From Paenibacillus pini JCM 16418 (GTDB lineage: Bacteria; Bacillota; Bacilli; Paenibacillales; Paenibacillaceae): DNA of 64,000 nt. Position 1 is the stretch's first letter. The number at the start of each line of letters is the position of its first letter. This document shows positions 1 to 8,351 of the stretch, in pieces. The notes under the pieces were generated by a model, which worked only from the letters and a program-made list of their open reading frames with translations, was not told where the DNA came from and did no database searches. Location of the stretch: assembly GCF_000576305.1 (NCBI RefSeq), contig NZ_BAVZ01000017.1:28184-92183 (forward strand). Direction: 5' to 3'. The position numbers were made by a program, and so were the translations under genes.

Positions 1-81
1 CAGGGAGGGGCGCTCATTTCCAAGAATGATTTTGATCGTGAGATGAAGCAGGCGCGAAACATCGTTGAGATTTACATGTAA
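1..81 (+). CDS. 3' end of an unrecognised gene
   Basis: An open frame runs in from the left edge and stops with TAA at 79-81, giving 26 residues ending in NIVEIYM. The tail is too short to assign to a family. It is followed by a hairpin and then by a LacI-type regulator, so a sugar-metabolism gene is plausible but only an inference. Confidence 0.45.
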   Translation, partial: QGGALISKNDFDREMKQARNIVEIYM

Positions 82-87
82 GTAAAA

Positions 88-108
88 GGCGATCTTTTAC
101 AGATCGCC
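88..108 (+). terminator. weak hairpin after the left-edge gene
   Basis: A 7-bp perfect stem GGCGATC/GATCGCC (88-94 with 102-108) closes a 7-base loop. Only a short TTT follows, so it is a poor intrinsic terminator and may act as an attenuator or a 3'-end stabiliser. Confidence 0.4.
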
Positions 109-141
109 AGTTTCAATAGCATTATGGAGGAGCGAGGACAT

Positions 142-1107
142 ATGGTAAGTATTAAGGATATCGCCAAGAAAGCCGGGGTTTCCATTTCAACGGTATCTTA
201 TGCCCTCAACGGTAGCAGTAAAGTAACGGGTGAAACAAGCTCTAGAATTTTGGAGATTGCCAGAGAACTGAACTATGTCCCTAATGCGGCTGCAAGAACA
301 TTGAAGAAGAAAGAGTCTAAGATATTAGGTATGTTCTTAACCGATTTTAAAGGCGATGTATATGGGGATCTTCTGGATGGGATGAAGGAAGTTTGCAATG
401 CCCGAGGTTATGATTTAGTAGTCTGTAGCGGTAAACAAGCTCATCGAATGCTACCAGAGCGAATGATGGATGGAGCCGTTATATTGGACCATACATTTCC
501 AAGTGAGGAACTGCTAGAATATGCGAGGCGCAACCATAAAATTGTAGTACTTGATCGTGAATTAGAACATCCCAATATCAATCAGGTCTTATTGGACAAT
601 AAGGCGGGAGCCACGTTGGCTATAGAGTATCTACTTGAGCAGGGGCATAAGAAGATCTACGTCGTCACGGGGCCTGAAGGCTCATTTGATTCCAATCAAC
701 GGATGAAAGCCGTTCAGATGGTAGCGGATCGGCATGATGATGTCGAATGGATTAAAATTGCTGGGAACTTCAAGAAAAGCGGCGGAGAACATGCAGCAGA
801 GCAAATCATGGAGGAATACAAGGAACCGGTTGCCGTATTCTGTCTAAATGATGAGATGGCTATCGGTCTTTACAATCGCATTACGGAAACCGAGTTCAAG
901 ATTGGCGAGCATATCCATCTAATTGGTTTTGATAATATCGAACTTACCCGTTATATGCAGCCTCGGCTAGCAACCATTGATTATTCCAAACGTAAATGGG
1001 GTGCACTTGCCTCTGAACAACTGATCAAAATTATAGCAGGCGATCATATTGAACATGAACGAATCTATGTGTCGTTAGTTAAAGGTGAATCGGTTGGTAA
1101 GATATAA
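142..1107 (+). CDS. LacI/PurR-family transcriptional regulator
   Basis: A 321-residue protein with the usual LacI layout. Residues 2-25 (VSIKDIAKKAGVSISTVSYA) form the N-terminal helix-turn-helix, followed by the hinge region with LNYVPNAAARTL. The periplasmic-binding-protein-like effector domain spans about 60-320 and contains IGFDNIELTRYMQPRLATI near the end. The start is put at ATG 142 because GGAGG at 126-130 lies 11 bases before it; the ATG at 124 would lie within that site. The ligand cannot be read from sequence. The gene is single, with hairpins on both sides, so it may control the operon that ends at base 81 or genes elsewhere. Confidence 0.9.
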   Translation: MVSIKDIAKKAGVSISTVSYALNGSSKVTGETSSRILEIARELNYVPNAAARTLKKKESKILGMFLTDFKGDVYGDLLDGMKEVCNARGYDLVVCSGKQAHRMLPERMMDGAVILDHTFPSEELLEYARRNHKIVVLDRELEHPNINQVLLDNKAGATLAIEYLLEQGHKKIYVVTGPEGSFDSNQRMKAVQMVADRHDDVEWIKIAGNFKKSGGEHAAEQIMEEYKEPVAVFCLNDEMAIGLYNRITETEFKIGEHIHLIGFDNIELTRYMQPRLATIDYSKRKWGALASEQLIKIIAGDHIEHERIYVSLVKGESVGKI

Positions 1108-1127
1108 GAGAATAATTCCAAAGAGAC

Positions 1128-1175
1128 GACTCCCCTTACAAGATCAGCATAATCTTGTAAGGGGAGTCTCTTTAT
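1128..1175 (+). terminator. strong rho-independent terminator after the LacI-type gene
   Basis: A 17-bp perfect stem pairs 1128-1144 with 1152-1168 around a 7-base loop, followed by TCTTTATT. Confidence 0.9.
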
Positions 1176-1510
1176 TATGCTCTTAAATCGTATGTTTGAG
1201 ATGCTTATTCCATATCTAGCTGAGCAACATTAATATAATAGCGCATCTGCAATTCCCCATATGCTAAATCCGATTCATTCAGGATTTCCTAGCCTCCATT
1301 ACATTCCGTTAACAAAGAATTGTATACATTTACATAGATTAATAGACATTTTCCTTATATAAGCGCCATTTCCAACTAAAGTAATCCATATTTTTACAAA
1401 TAGAAACAATAAATATTTAATATTCCCATAACATTCCATTGGAACGGATTTAACATTGATATATGAAAATAGTCCTATAGCACTTATGCGATAAGAAAAG
1501 GGTGAGCCTA
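1176..1510 (+). other. 335-base AT-rich gap with PhoP-like hexamers
   Basis: No full gene is seen. PhoP-box-like hexamers occur: TTAACA at 1309 and 1450, TTTACA at 1329 and 1393, ATAACA at 1428. The last pair is 22 bases apart, which is two 11-base PhoP periods. On the - strand an open stretch of 28 codons ending in TAA (1205-1288) reads like a protein C-terminus and could be a gene remnant. No convincing sigma-A promoter could be fixed, although one must lie here for the gene at 1511. Confidence 0.4.
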
Positions 1511-2983
1511 TTGAAGAGTAATAAAGTATTTAATGTTCTAGTGGCATCCGCATTAGTAACTTCCGTATTAGCAGCAGGAACGGCAGAAGCAGCAGCAACC
1601 ACGAAGCCAGCAACAAAAGCTCCAGCAAAAGTAACAAGCAAAGCACCAGTTGCTAAAGCACCAGTTAAATTAAAAGTTTCTAGTGTTTCTTTTAAAGTAA
1701 ACGGTGAGACGGTTGCAGTAAATTCCGTTCAGGTTAAGAATACAACTCTCGTCGCTTTGGGTGATCTTGTTAAGGTGATTGGCGCAAAAGCTACATCCGC
1801 TAAAGGGATTACAACACTCTCCGACGCATCAGCTCTGCATACGCTTGTTTTACAATCAGGATCGAAAACATACAAGCTAGATAACGAGGCACTTGCATTC
1901 GCGGTTGCTCCACTGTTACAAGACAACAGAACGTATGTTGAACTTGAGCCAGTAGTCAACGCACTGGGTGGAGAAATTGTTAGCCAGTCTGGTAGTTCGA
2001 AAGAAATCCTAACGGTTAAACGAATCGCGGGTTCATTCGCATCCCCACGCTTTGATTCAGAAGGCAATGTTATTGCAGTCCTCGAAGATGGCGAAGTACC
2101 ACAAGTTTATAAACTGAAGTCAAACTATAGCAGCCAACTGCTTGCTTCTGATAGTAACGCAGCAGATATGGCGATTTCACCAAATGGTCAATGGGGCGCT
2201 TATGCAGATGACAAGGGCCAATTGTCTTTGATCAGTTTAACAGGTGGACAAACACAGTTACTGGGCCAAGACACGACAGTGAAGACAGATTTGAACTGGT
2301 CGGCTGACGGCAAGAGCATTTACTTTGTACAAGGTGACAAACAAGAGAAGATTTCTTACATAACATTGGACACAGGCAAAATTACCGAAGTTTTGGCTGA
2401 CAAAGTGGAGAATAAATCAGACGTGCGTGTATCGGCGGATGGCAAAAAAATTGTCTACATCGTAAATATCACGGGTGTGGCTAAGAATGACAAGGATAGT
2501 ACAGAAGATTCCCTCAGCATTGACTATTCAGGTGCAGGTGAGCAATTCTACTCCTTAGCTGTAGGTACTAAAGACGCTAAGCCAGTTCAACTTACAACAA
2601 GCAATGACAACAAGTTGTTCCCAATCTTGCAAGCTGACGGCAAACTATTATACCTAAGTGCAGATCCAGACAACAGCAATGCTAAAAACGTACTCAAAGC
2701 CGTTAATGTAGACGGTAAAACACAAGATGTCATTAACGATATCGATGTAACCGTTACAGCAACCAATGCCAATGGTCAACTTGCAGTAGCTGGTATTGCA
2801 GCTGATGGCAAAACAAAAGTGTATACGGTATCTGCAAGTGGAAGCAAGACCGAAGTATACAGCACAGATGCTGACATTAGTGAATTGTCGCTTTCGGTAG
2901 ATGGATCCCAATTGGTAGCGATCGTAGACGGTAAGATTGTTCTGATTCAAAATGGCGGTAAATCCCTACAACTTTCCCTATAA
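1511..2983 (+). CDS. secreted protein with copper-amine-oxidase-N-like stalk and beta-propeller domains
   Basis: The protein has about 490 residues. An N-terminal signal peptide (hydrophobic VLVASALVTSVLAAGTAEAA) is followed by an Ala/Lys/Pro-rich linker. Residues about 57-160 resemble the copper amine oxidase N-terminal (stalk) domain often found in Paenibacillus surface proteins. From about 185 the chain carries repeated blades of TolB/WD40-like type, for example SPNGQWGAYADDKG and SADGKKIVYIVN. The TTG at 1511 is chosen because AAGGGTGA sits 6 bases ahead; GTG 1502 overlaps that site. Only 39 bases separate it from pstS and no terminator lies between, so they are probably co-transcribed. 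A role in sensing or holding something at the wall under phosphate stress is inference only. Confidence 0.75.
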   Translation: MKSNKVFNVLVASALVTSVLAAGTAEAAATTKPATKAPAKVTSKAPVAKAPVKLKVSSVSFKVNGETVAVNSVQVKNTTLVALGDLVKVIGAKATSAKGITTLSDASALHTLVLQSGSKTYKLDNEALAFAVAPLLQDNRTYVELEPVVNALGGEIVSQSGSSKEILTVKRIAGSFASPRFDSEGNVIAVLEDGEVPQVYKLKSNYSSQLLASDSNAADMAISPNGQWGAYADDKGQLSLISLTGGQTQLLGQDTTVKTDLNWSADGKSIYFVQGDKQEKISYITLDTGKITEVLADKVENKSDVRVSADGKKIVYIVNITGVAKNDKDSTEDSLSIDYSGAGEQFYSLAVGTKDAKPVQLTTSNDNKLFPILQADGKLLYLSADPDNSNAKNVLKAVNVDGKTQDVINDIDVTVTATNANGQLAVAGIAADGKTKVYTVSASGSKTEVYSTDADISELSLSVDGSQLVAIVDGKIVLIQNGGKSLQLSL

Positions 2984-3022
2984 ACTAATTAAATCGGCTT
3001 AGACCGAGAGGAGAATAAATAC

Positions 3023-3880
3023 ATGAAATTTTTCAAAAGAATGTCCCTGGTAGCTGTAACATCTTTGATGGTGGCTTCCTCAATCCTAGGAACTGCTTCT
3101 GCAGCTTCCGATAAGGTATCCGGTAAAATCACAGTTAACGGTTCTACAGCTTTGCTTCCACTTACTCTACAAGCGGCTAAAGAATTCCAAAAAATCAATC
3201 CTAAAGTTAGAATTGCAGCATCTGGTAAAGGTTCTGTAACTGGACCTCAAGCAGTTAAGAAAGGTATCGCTGATATCGGAGCATGTGACTGGGATGCAAG
3301 CATTGACGTTCCTGGATTTAAAGCTTTCGACGGTCAAGTAGCTAACAAAGTTGCGGTAATTCCTTTTGCAACAGTTACGAACAAGAACGTAAGCGTAAAT
3401 AACCTGAGCACGGATCAGCTAAAAGGTATCTTCTCTGGTAAAATCACGAACTGGAAAGAAGTTGGCGGAGACAACGCTGACATCGTCGTTATTACACGTG
3501 CATTTGGTTCAGGTACTCGTGTTAACTATCAAGCTAAAGCACTAGCTGGTGGAGACATCACGAAGAAAGAAAAGAACTATAAGGAAGTAGGATCAAGCGG
3601 CGACATGAAAACGGCTGTTGCAACGACTCCTAACTCTATCGGATATATCGACTTGGTTTATGTAAACAGCGATCTGAAAGCAATTAACTTTAACGGTGTA
3701 GCACCAACTACGAATAACGTAATCAATGGTTCTTATAAGATCTGGGCTTATGGATATTTCATGACTAAAGGTCAACCAACCGGTGCAACGAAGGCATTTA
3801 TTGACTACATTCAAAGCAGTAAATTCCAACAAGGTTCCCTGAAGAAATTAAAATTCATTCCAGTATCGGCAATGAAATAA
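3023..3880 (+). CDS. pstS: phosphate ABC transporter substrate-binding protein PstS
   Basis: 285 residues with the PstS-like fold: VNGSTALLPL near residue 39 (phosphate-loop start), ADIGACDWDAS, LKGIFSGKITNWKEVGG and FGSGTR are all typical. It captures inorganic phosphate outside the membrane for PstCA. The signal peptide ends in ASA|AS near residue 27 and contains no lipobox cysteine, unlike the lipid-anchored PstS of most Gram-positive bacteria. The only cysteine is in the mature chain. The protein may therefore be released or held by other means. GAGGAG lies ahead of the ATG. A strong hairpin follows before pstC. Confidence 0.92.
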   Translation: MKFFKRMSLVAVTSLMVASSILGTASAASDKVSGKITVNGSTALLPLTLQAAKEFQKINPKVRIAASGKGSVTGPQAVKKGIADIGACDWDASIDVPGFKAFDGQVANKVAVIPFATVTNKNVSVNNLSTDQLKGIFSGKITNWKEVGGDNADIVVITRAFGSGTRVNYQAKALAGGDITKKEKNYKEVGSSGDMKTAVATTPNSIGYIDLVYVNSDLKAINFNGVAPTTNNVINGSYKIWAYGYFMTKGQPTGATKAFIDYIQSSKFQQGSLKKLKFIPVSAMK

Positions 3881-3920
3881 GAGATTATATCTAATGTAAC
3901 ATCCATTATGTTGTGATTCG

Positions 3921-3953
3921 GCAGCCAGCCTCGTGTAATTAGAGGCTGGCTGC
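3921..3953 (+). promoter_or_regulatory. intra-operon hairpin between pstS and pstC
   Basis: A 12-bp perfect stem (GCAGCCAGCCTC with GAGGCTGGCTGC) encloses a 9-base loop. No T-run follows, so it is unlikely to end transcription fully. Such hairpins commonly protect the upstream mRNA, which would raise PstS over the permease. Confidence 0.7.
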
Positions 3954-3970
3954 TGTATGGGAGGAAAACG

Positions 3971-4918
3971 ATGAACACGCCTGTTCAGCAAATCGTGCCT
4001 GAAGATAGGGCTTTACGGAAACCATCTAATAAATTCAAATTTACACGCTCTGTCCGTGTCCGTTTAACGAATCGATTATTTAAATATTACTTTTTATTCA
4101 GTATATTAGCGCTTTGCTTCGTACTAGGATTGGTTATTTTCTTTATTGGTAAAACAGCATTTCTTACGTTTGGTCACATTTCCTTATCTGAATTCTTCCT
4201 ATCTTTTAACTGGAATCCAGAAGAGGAGCACTTCGGAGCGGCAGCTTTTATTATTAATACAATTTCGCTTACCCTGCTTACTTTAGTTATGGCAGTGCCT
4301 ATATCTGTGGGTATGGCTGTACTTATTGCCGAAATTGCTCCAAAATGGTTCAAAAATTTGATTCGCCCTGTTTTAGATCTTCTTGTAGGGATTCCTTCCA
4401 TTGTATATGGATATATTGGTTTGACCGTGCTCATTCCTTTTCTACGTAAAGTAAGTGGGGAGAATCTTGGAGACGGGATTCTGGCAGCAGCTTTGGTACT
4501 GGCTTTAATGGTTCTACCGACAATCAGCCGGATCAGTGATGAGGCTATCGTATCTGTGCCGAAAAAGTACCGTGAGGCGGCTTACGCTATGGGATCTACT
4601 CGTTTGCAGGTTATCATGAGAGTGATACTGCCAGCTGCGGGAAGAGGGATTATTGCAGCTATTATTATGGGCATGACCCGCGCAATCGGCGAGACGATGG
4701 CGGTTGTGATGGTCATCGGAAATACGGCTCAGCTGGCGAAAAGCTTCTTCTCACCAACATCCGTATTGACGAGTAATATCGTCATGCAAATTTCTAATGT
4801 TGAATTTGATTCGACCTGGAATTATGCGCTGCATATGATGGCATTCTTGCTCCTCGTCATTTCATTCATCCTTATCTTGTTCATTCGTTTTCTGGGTAGA
4901 AAAGGGAGGAACACTTAA
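3971..4918 (+). CDS. pstC: phosphate ABC transporter permease PstC
   Basis: A 315-residue inner-membrane permease with about six transmembrane helices. The conserved cytoplasmic loop SISRISDEAIVSVPKKYREAA-type segment (VPKKYREAAYAMGST) contacts the ATPase PstB, and the C-terminal half carries TRAIGETMAV, a PstC signature. It pairs with PstA to form the phosphate channel. Its stop overlaps the pstA start by one base. GGAGG lies just ahead of the ATG. Confidence 0.94.
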   Translation: MNTPVQQIVPEDRALRKPSNKFKFTRSVRVRLTNRLFKYYFLFSILALCFVLGLVIFFIGKTAFLTFGHISLSEFFLSFNWNPEEEHFGAAAFIINTISLTLLTLVMAVPISVGMAVLIAEIAPKWFKNLIRPVLDLLVGIPSIVYGYIGLTVLIPFLRKVSGENLGDGILAAALVLALMVLPTISRISDEAIVSVPKKYREAAYAMGSTRLQVIMRVILPAAGRGIIAAIIMGMTRAIGETMAVVMVIGNTAQLAKSFFSPTSVLTSNIVMQISNVEFDSTWNYALHMMAFLLLVISFILILFIRFLGRKGRNT

Positions 4919-5799
4919 TGAACGAAATGACACGCAGCCGCAAAATGAAAAGATCGATTCTCTATAACAAGTCTGCCACATTTGGATTTTACGCTCTTGG
5001 GGTTCTTGTATTACTGCTCATCTTCTGGTTACTTTATTCCATTCTAAGCAAAGGTTTACCGGGACTATCACTGGAATTCCTGACTAAGCTACCTGAGGAT
5101 ATGGACATAGGCGGTGGGATCGGCCCTGTTTTATTTAATTCATTCTATATCTTGTTCTTATCTCTAATTATTTCGATTCCTATTGGGGTTGGTGCAGGGA
5201 TTTATATGGCGGAATACGCCCCGAATAATAAATTCACTGAGATTCTTCGTATTTGTGTGGAGAGCTTATCCTCGGTACCTTCTATTGTTTTCGGTATGCT
5301 CGGATTAGCTATTTTCGCTGAATACTTTCAGGTAGGACTTACGATTCTAGGTGGTGCTGTAAGTTTAGCATTCCTAAATCTCCCGATGCTGGCGAGAGTA
5401 ACGGAAGAAGCTGTACGTTCCGTTCCTAACGATATGCGTAATGCTTCTTATGCGCTCGGTATGACTAAATTTCAGTGTATCCGTACCGTCGTGCTGCCCA
5501 TGGCGATGCAAGGGATCATTACAGGGATTTGCCTTGTAGCAGGCCGTGCATTCGGTGAATCTGCAGTTATTTTGCTTACGGCAGGACTCAGTACATCCGG
5601 AGAAATGTGGGACTTCAATTTATTATCTCCAGGTGAAACGCTTGCTGTACATCTATGGTATGTTCAATCGGAAGCGATCGTGGAAGATGCTAGACAGATT
5701 GCAGACAAATCAGCAGCGGTGTTGGTTTTAGTTGTGCTACTGATTAACCTTCTATTTCGAATTCCACTGTGGATTACGAACCGTAAACTTAAGAGATAA
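4918..5799 (+). CDS. pstA: phosphate ABC transporter permease PstA
   Basis: 293 residues with about six membrane helices and the EAA-type loop VPNDMRNASYALGMTKFQ. GRAFGESAVI matches the PstA family. The gene is translationally coupled to pstC (TAATG). In most genomes pstB follows at once; here a terminator and a different transcription unit come next, so the ATPase must be encoded outside the window if the importer works. Confidence 0.94.
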   Translation: MNEMTRSRKMKRSILYNKSATFGFYALGVLVLLLIFWLLYSILSKGLPGLSLEFLTKLPEDMDIGGGIGPVLFNSFYILFLSLIISIPIGVGAGIYMAEYAPNNKFTEILRICVESLSSVPSIVFGMLGLAIFAEYFQVGLTILGGAVSLAFLNLPMLARVTEEAVRSVPNDMRNASYALGMTKFQCIRTVVLPMAMQGIITGICLVAGRAFGESAVILLTAGLSTSGEMWDFNLLSPGETLAVHLWYVQSEAIVEDARQIADKSAAVLVLVVLLINLLFRIPLWITNRKLKR

Positions 5800-5857
5800 T
5801 CATTTCGGGATATACAAGAAAATAGACCATTTGATAGATTTAAATTGTAAGCATAAG

Positions 5858-5890
5858 ATAAGGCTGGGAAACCAGCCTTATTTTGCTTTT
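5858..5890 (+). terminator. terminator of the pst operon
   Basis: A 10-bp stem ATAAGGCTGG/CCAGCCTTAT with a GAAA loop (5858-5867 with 5872-5881), followed by TTTTGCTTTTT. Confidence 0.9.
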
Positions 5891-5955
5891 TATAAGCCTA
5901 TATTTAAATTTTTATGATACAATAAATCAAACATCCTATGTTTGGAGGTATCGCT

Positions 5956-6660
5956 TTGGAACTACAACAACCGAACCGATTTACGTTGGTTGAGCAGGTT
6001 ACAGCTCAGATCGAATCCTTGATAGAGAATGGTGTTTGGCCAGTGGGAGAGCGAATTCCACCGGAACCGGAGTTAGTTGATAAGCTTGGGGTTAGCAGAA
6101 ACACGGTTCGCGAGGCGATCAGAGCACTCATTCATGGGGGTATGCTAAGAACGCGTCAAGGGGATGGTACCTACGTTTGCTCTTCTAGTAGCCTAAGCCC
6201 CGTTCTACTGCGTCGTCTTCAGCGCAGTAAGCTGAGTGAGACACTGGAGGTTCGCGCTGCTCTGGAGCAGGAGGCCGCTCGTCTTGCATCACTACGGCGT
6301 ACGACTGACGACGTCATAGCCCTTCAAGCCTCTCTGGATGCACGTAGAGTAGCGGAGGAGTCTGGTGACGTGGAAGCATTCGTAGCAGCGGATGTACATT
6401 TTCATAAGCAAGTGATTGCAGCCGCACACAACAGTATCTTGAGTGATTTGTATAACTCCATGACAGAGGCTGTGCGTAACTCCGTTTCAATGGTAAACGA
6501 GCATATGTGTGTGGCCATCGTTCATAGCCAGATGAGTGAGACGATGATCGAAGCTATCATAAATCAGGATGAGGCAGCTGCTGCTGAGGCAGTCCGAACA
6601 TATATTCAAGCATCTCAGGATGCGCTACTACAAGCATCTCAAGGAGGAAATAAAGAATAA
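5956..6660 (+). CDS. GntR/FadR-family transcriptional regulator
   Basis: 234 residues. Residues 10-75 form the winged helix of the GntR family (IESLIENGVWPVGERIPPE, LGVSRNTVREAIRAL, RQGDGTYV). The C-terminal all-helical FCD domain (about 95-225) has the His/Asp metal-site pattern of the FadR subgroup (DVHFHKQVIAAAHN). The start is TTG 5956, placed 6 bases after GGAGGT (5944-5949); ATG 5938 would precede that site. It ends 1 base before the transporter gene and probably controls it. The effector is unknown, likely a small carboxylate. Confidence 0.88.
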   Translation: MELQQPNRFTLVEQVTAQIESLIENGVWPVGERIPPEPELVDKLGVSRNTVREAIRALIHGGMLRTRQGDGTYVCSSSSLSPVLLRRLQRSKLSETLEVRAALEQEAARLASLRRTTDDVIALQASLDARRVAEESGDVEAFVAADVHFHKQVIAAAHNSILSDLYNSMTEAVRNSVSMVNEHMCVAIVHSQMSETMIEAIINQDEAAAAEAVRTYIQASQDALLQASQGGNKE

Positions 6661-6661
6661 C

Positions 6662-7906
6662 ATGCGACAAACGACTGACATCTCAGAGAATAATCAACAA
6701 AAGCCGGGTAAGTCTAGGCTGCAAGTAGTCCTTCTTTTTATTGGTATCATCATGATCGCTATGACGCTGCGGGCGCCTATTACATCCGTAGGTCCTTTAA
6801 TTGAAATCATTCGAAATGACACAGGGATGTCTCACACGCTCGTAGGACTACTGACGACGTTTCCTTTGTTAGCTTTTGCACTTTTATCCCCAGTAGCCCC
6901 CAAAATTGCTCGGAAATGGGGGATAGAGCGTACGCTCTTTGTGGGCGTATTCGCGGTGACCGCAGGAATAGTGCTTCGTTATTTACCTTCAATTACTTCG
7001 CTTTTTGCAGGAACCATTCTATTAGGTCTTGGTATAGCACTCAGCAATGTGCTCTTACCCAGCCTCATTAAGCGGGATTTTCCTAATAAAGTTGGAGTCA
7101 TGATGGGAACGTACTCGGTATCCATGAACATATTTGCTGCCTTGGCTTCCGGTATTAGCTTTCCACTGGCTCAGTACTCTTCTACGGGCTGGAGGGGATC
7201 GCTGGTCATGTGGGGGATATTATCCTTTGTAGCGCTCATGATTTGGTTGCCACAGCTTCGTTCGATTCAGCATGAAGCTCCTAACGTACAAATATCTGCC
7301 AAAAGCAACGTATGGCGTTCCAAGCTAGCTTGGCAGGTTACTATTGTTATGGGATTACAATCTTTTATTTTCTATTCCGTCGTAGCTTGGCTGCCTGAAA
7401 TTTTGACACAGCGTGGAATGAGCTCATCCACAGCGGGATGGATGCTTTCACTTATGCAATTTTTTAGTGTTCCAGTTACGTTCGTTGTGCCTATATTGGC
7501 AGCACGTTTTAAGAATCAGCGAGGTCTAATTCTAGCAACGTTTGCCTGCTTTATCCTAGGCCTAGGGGTGCTGTTAACGGGTTCGCGTTCGCTGGTTCCG
7601 CTTGCAGTTATCCCAATTGGTATCGGGACAGGCGCAGCTTTTGGGCTTGTAACGATGTTCTTCGTTCTTCGCTCTCGCTCAGTGAACCAATCGGCAGAAC
7701 TTTCGGGAATGGCCCAGTCTATTGGATATCTGTTGGCAGCAGCAGGTCCACTGCTATTCGGTTTTGTGCATGATCTTACGAATAGCTGGACTAGTGCAAT
7801 CGTTCTACTCATTGTTGCATCCGTTATTTATATGCTGGCTGGTTTAGGAGCCGGTAGTAATCGATTTATTGGAGAAGAAAATAACAAGAAGACTTCCGTC
7901 AGCTGA
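6662..7906 (+). CDS. CynX/NimT-family MFS transporter
   Basis: 414 residues with about 12 membrane helices. The first loop reads MTLRAPITSVGPLIEIIRND, which is typical of the CynX/NimT (YycB/YeaN-like) subgroup of major facilitator exporters. AGWMLSLMQFFSVPVT lies in the second half. Members move cyanate, nitroimidazoles or other small compounds; the substrate here is unknown. Translation likely starts at ATG 6662, although AAGGAGGAAA is about 12 bases upstream within the end of the regulator gene, so the two are coupled. The stop codon lies within a 46-base palindrome. Confidence 0.85.
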   Translation: MRQTTDISENNQQKPGKSRLQVVLLFIGIIMIAMTLRAPITSVGPLIEIIRNDTGMSHTLVGLLTTFPLLAFALLSPVAPKIARKWGIERTLFVGVFAVTAGIVLRYLPSITSLFAGTILLGLGIALSNVLLPSLIKRDFPNKVGVMMGTYSVSMNIFAALASGISFPLAQYSSTGWRGSLVMWGILSFVALMIWLPQLRSIQHEAPNVQISAKSNVWRSKLAWQVTIVMGLQSFIFYSVVAWLPEILTQRGMSSSTAGWMLSLMQFFSVPVTFVVPILAARFKNQRGLILATFACFILGLGVLLTGSRSLVPLAVIPIGIGTGAAFGLVTMFFVLRSRSVNQSAELSGMAQSIGYLLAAAGPLLFGFVHDLTNSWTSAIVLLIVASVIYMLAGLGAGSNRFIGEENNKKTSVS

Positions 7907-7925
7907 CGGAAGTCTTCTTGTTATT
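7880..7925. terminator. 46-base perfect palindrome across the transporter stop codon
   Basis: Bases 7880-7902 are the exact reverse complement of 7903-7925, centred on AGCT. The TGA stop (7904-7906) is inside the right arm. As RNA it gives a very long stem ending in TTGTTATT, so it can work as a terminator for the transporter and, read the other way, as a barrier to transcription from the tRNA side. Confidence 0.8.
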
Positions 7926-7994
7926 ACTCATTTTAATTCTATAAGAATATAGCTTAATTCGTATCCATTGTAACTGAATGAATATACAAAGAAA

Positions 7995-8016
7995 GAGATC
8001 TCCAGCTGGAGACCTC
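7995..8016. terminator. bidirectional terminator next to tRNA-Arg
   Basis: GAGATCTCCAG pairs with CTGGAGACCTC (one G-T pair). T-runs follow on both strands (CTTTTCT on +, CTTTCTTTG on -), so it can end tRNA transcription on the - strand. Confidence 0.75.
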
Positions 8017-8033
8017 TTTTCTCATACATATGA

Positions 8034-8107
<74 letters not shown>

Positions 8108-8129
8108 ATAAAAAATTCAAGCAAGAAAT

Positions 8130-8158
8130 ATCATATCATATCACCAAAATATAATCAA
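8130..8158 (-). promoter_or_regulatory. sigma-A promoter of tRNA-Arg
   Basis: On the - strand TTGATT (8153-8158) and TATGAT (8130-8135) are separated by 17 bases, and transcription would begin about 15 bases before the tRNA. Confidence 0.7.
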
Positions 8159-8280
8159 CTGAAATTTTAGAGTAATGCATTTATAGCAAGGAGATTCAAG
8201 ATTTATTTTTGAAATTAAGATTGAAGAATTCTCTGTCTTCTCAGACATGATAGGAAAGCAGGTTGGTCAGCCGATGTTTT

Positions 8281-8309
8281 TTTTCAATGAGAAAGAGGTA
8301 TGCTATAAT
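8281..8309 (+). promoter_or_regulatory. likely promoter of the ysoA-like gene
   Basis: TTTTCA (8281-8286), 17 bases, then TATAAT (8304-8309), with an extended -10 TGC just before it. The ribosome binding site AAAGGAGGG follows at 8336-8344. The rest of the gap from 8159 to 8280 shows nothing clear. Confidence 0.6.
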
Positions 8310-8351
8310 CAATAATTAATCAAGTAAACCGGAAGAAAGGAGGGTTCCTCT

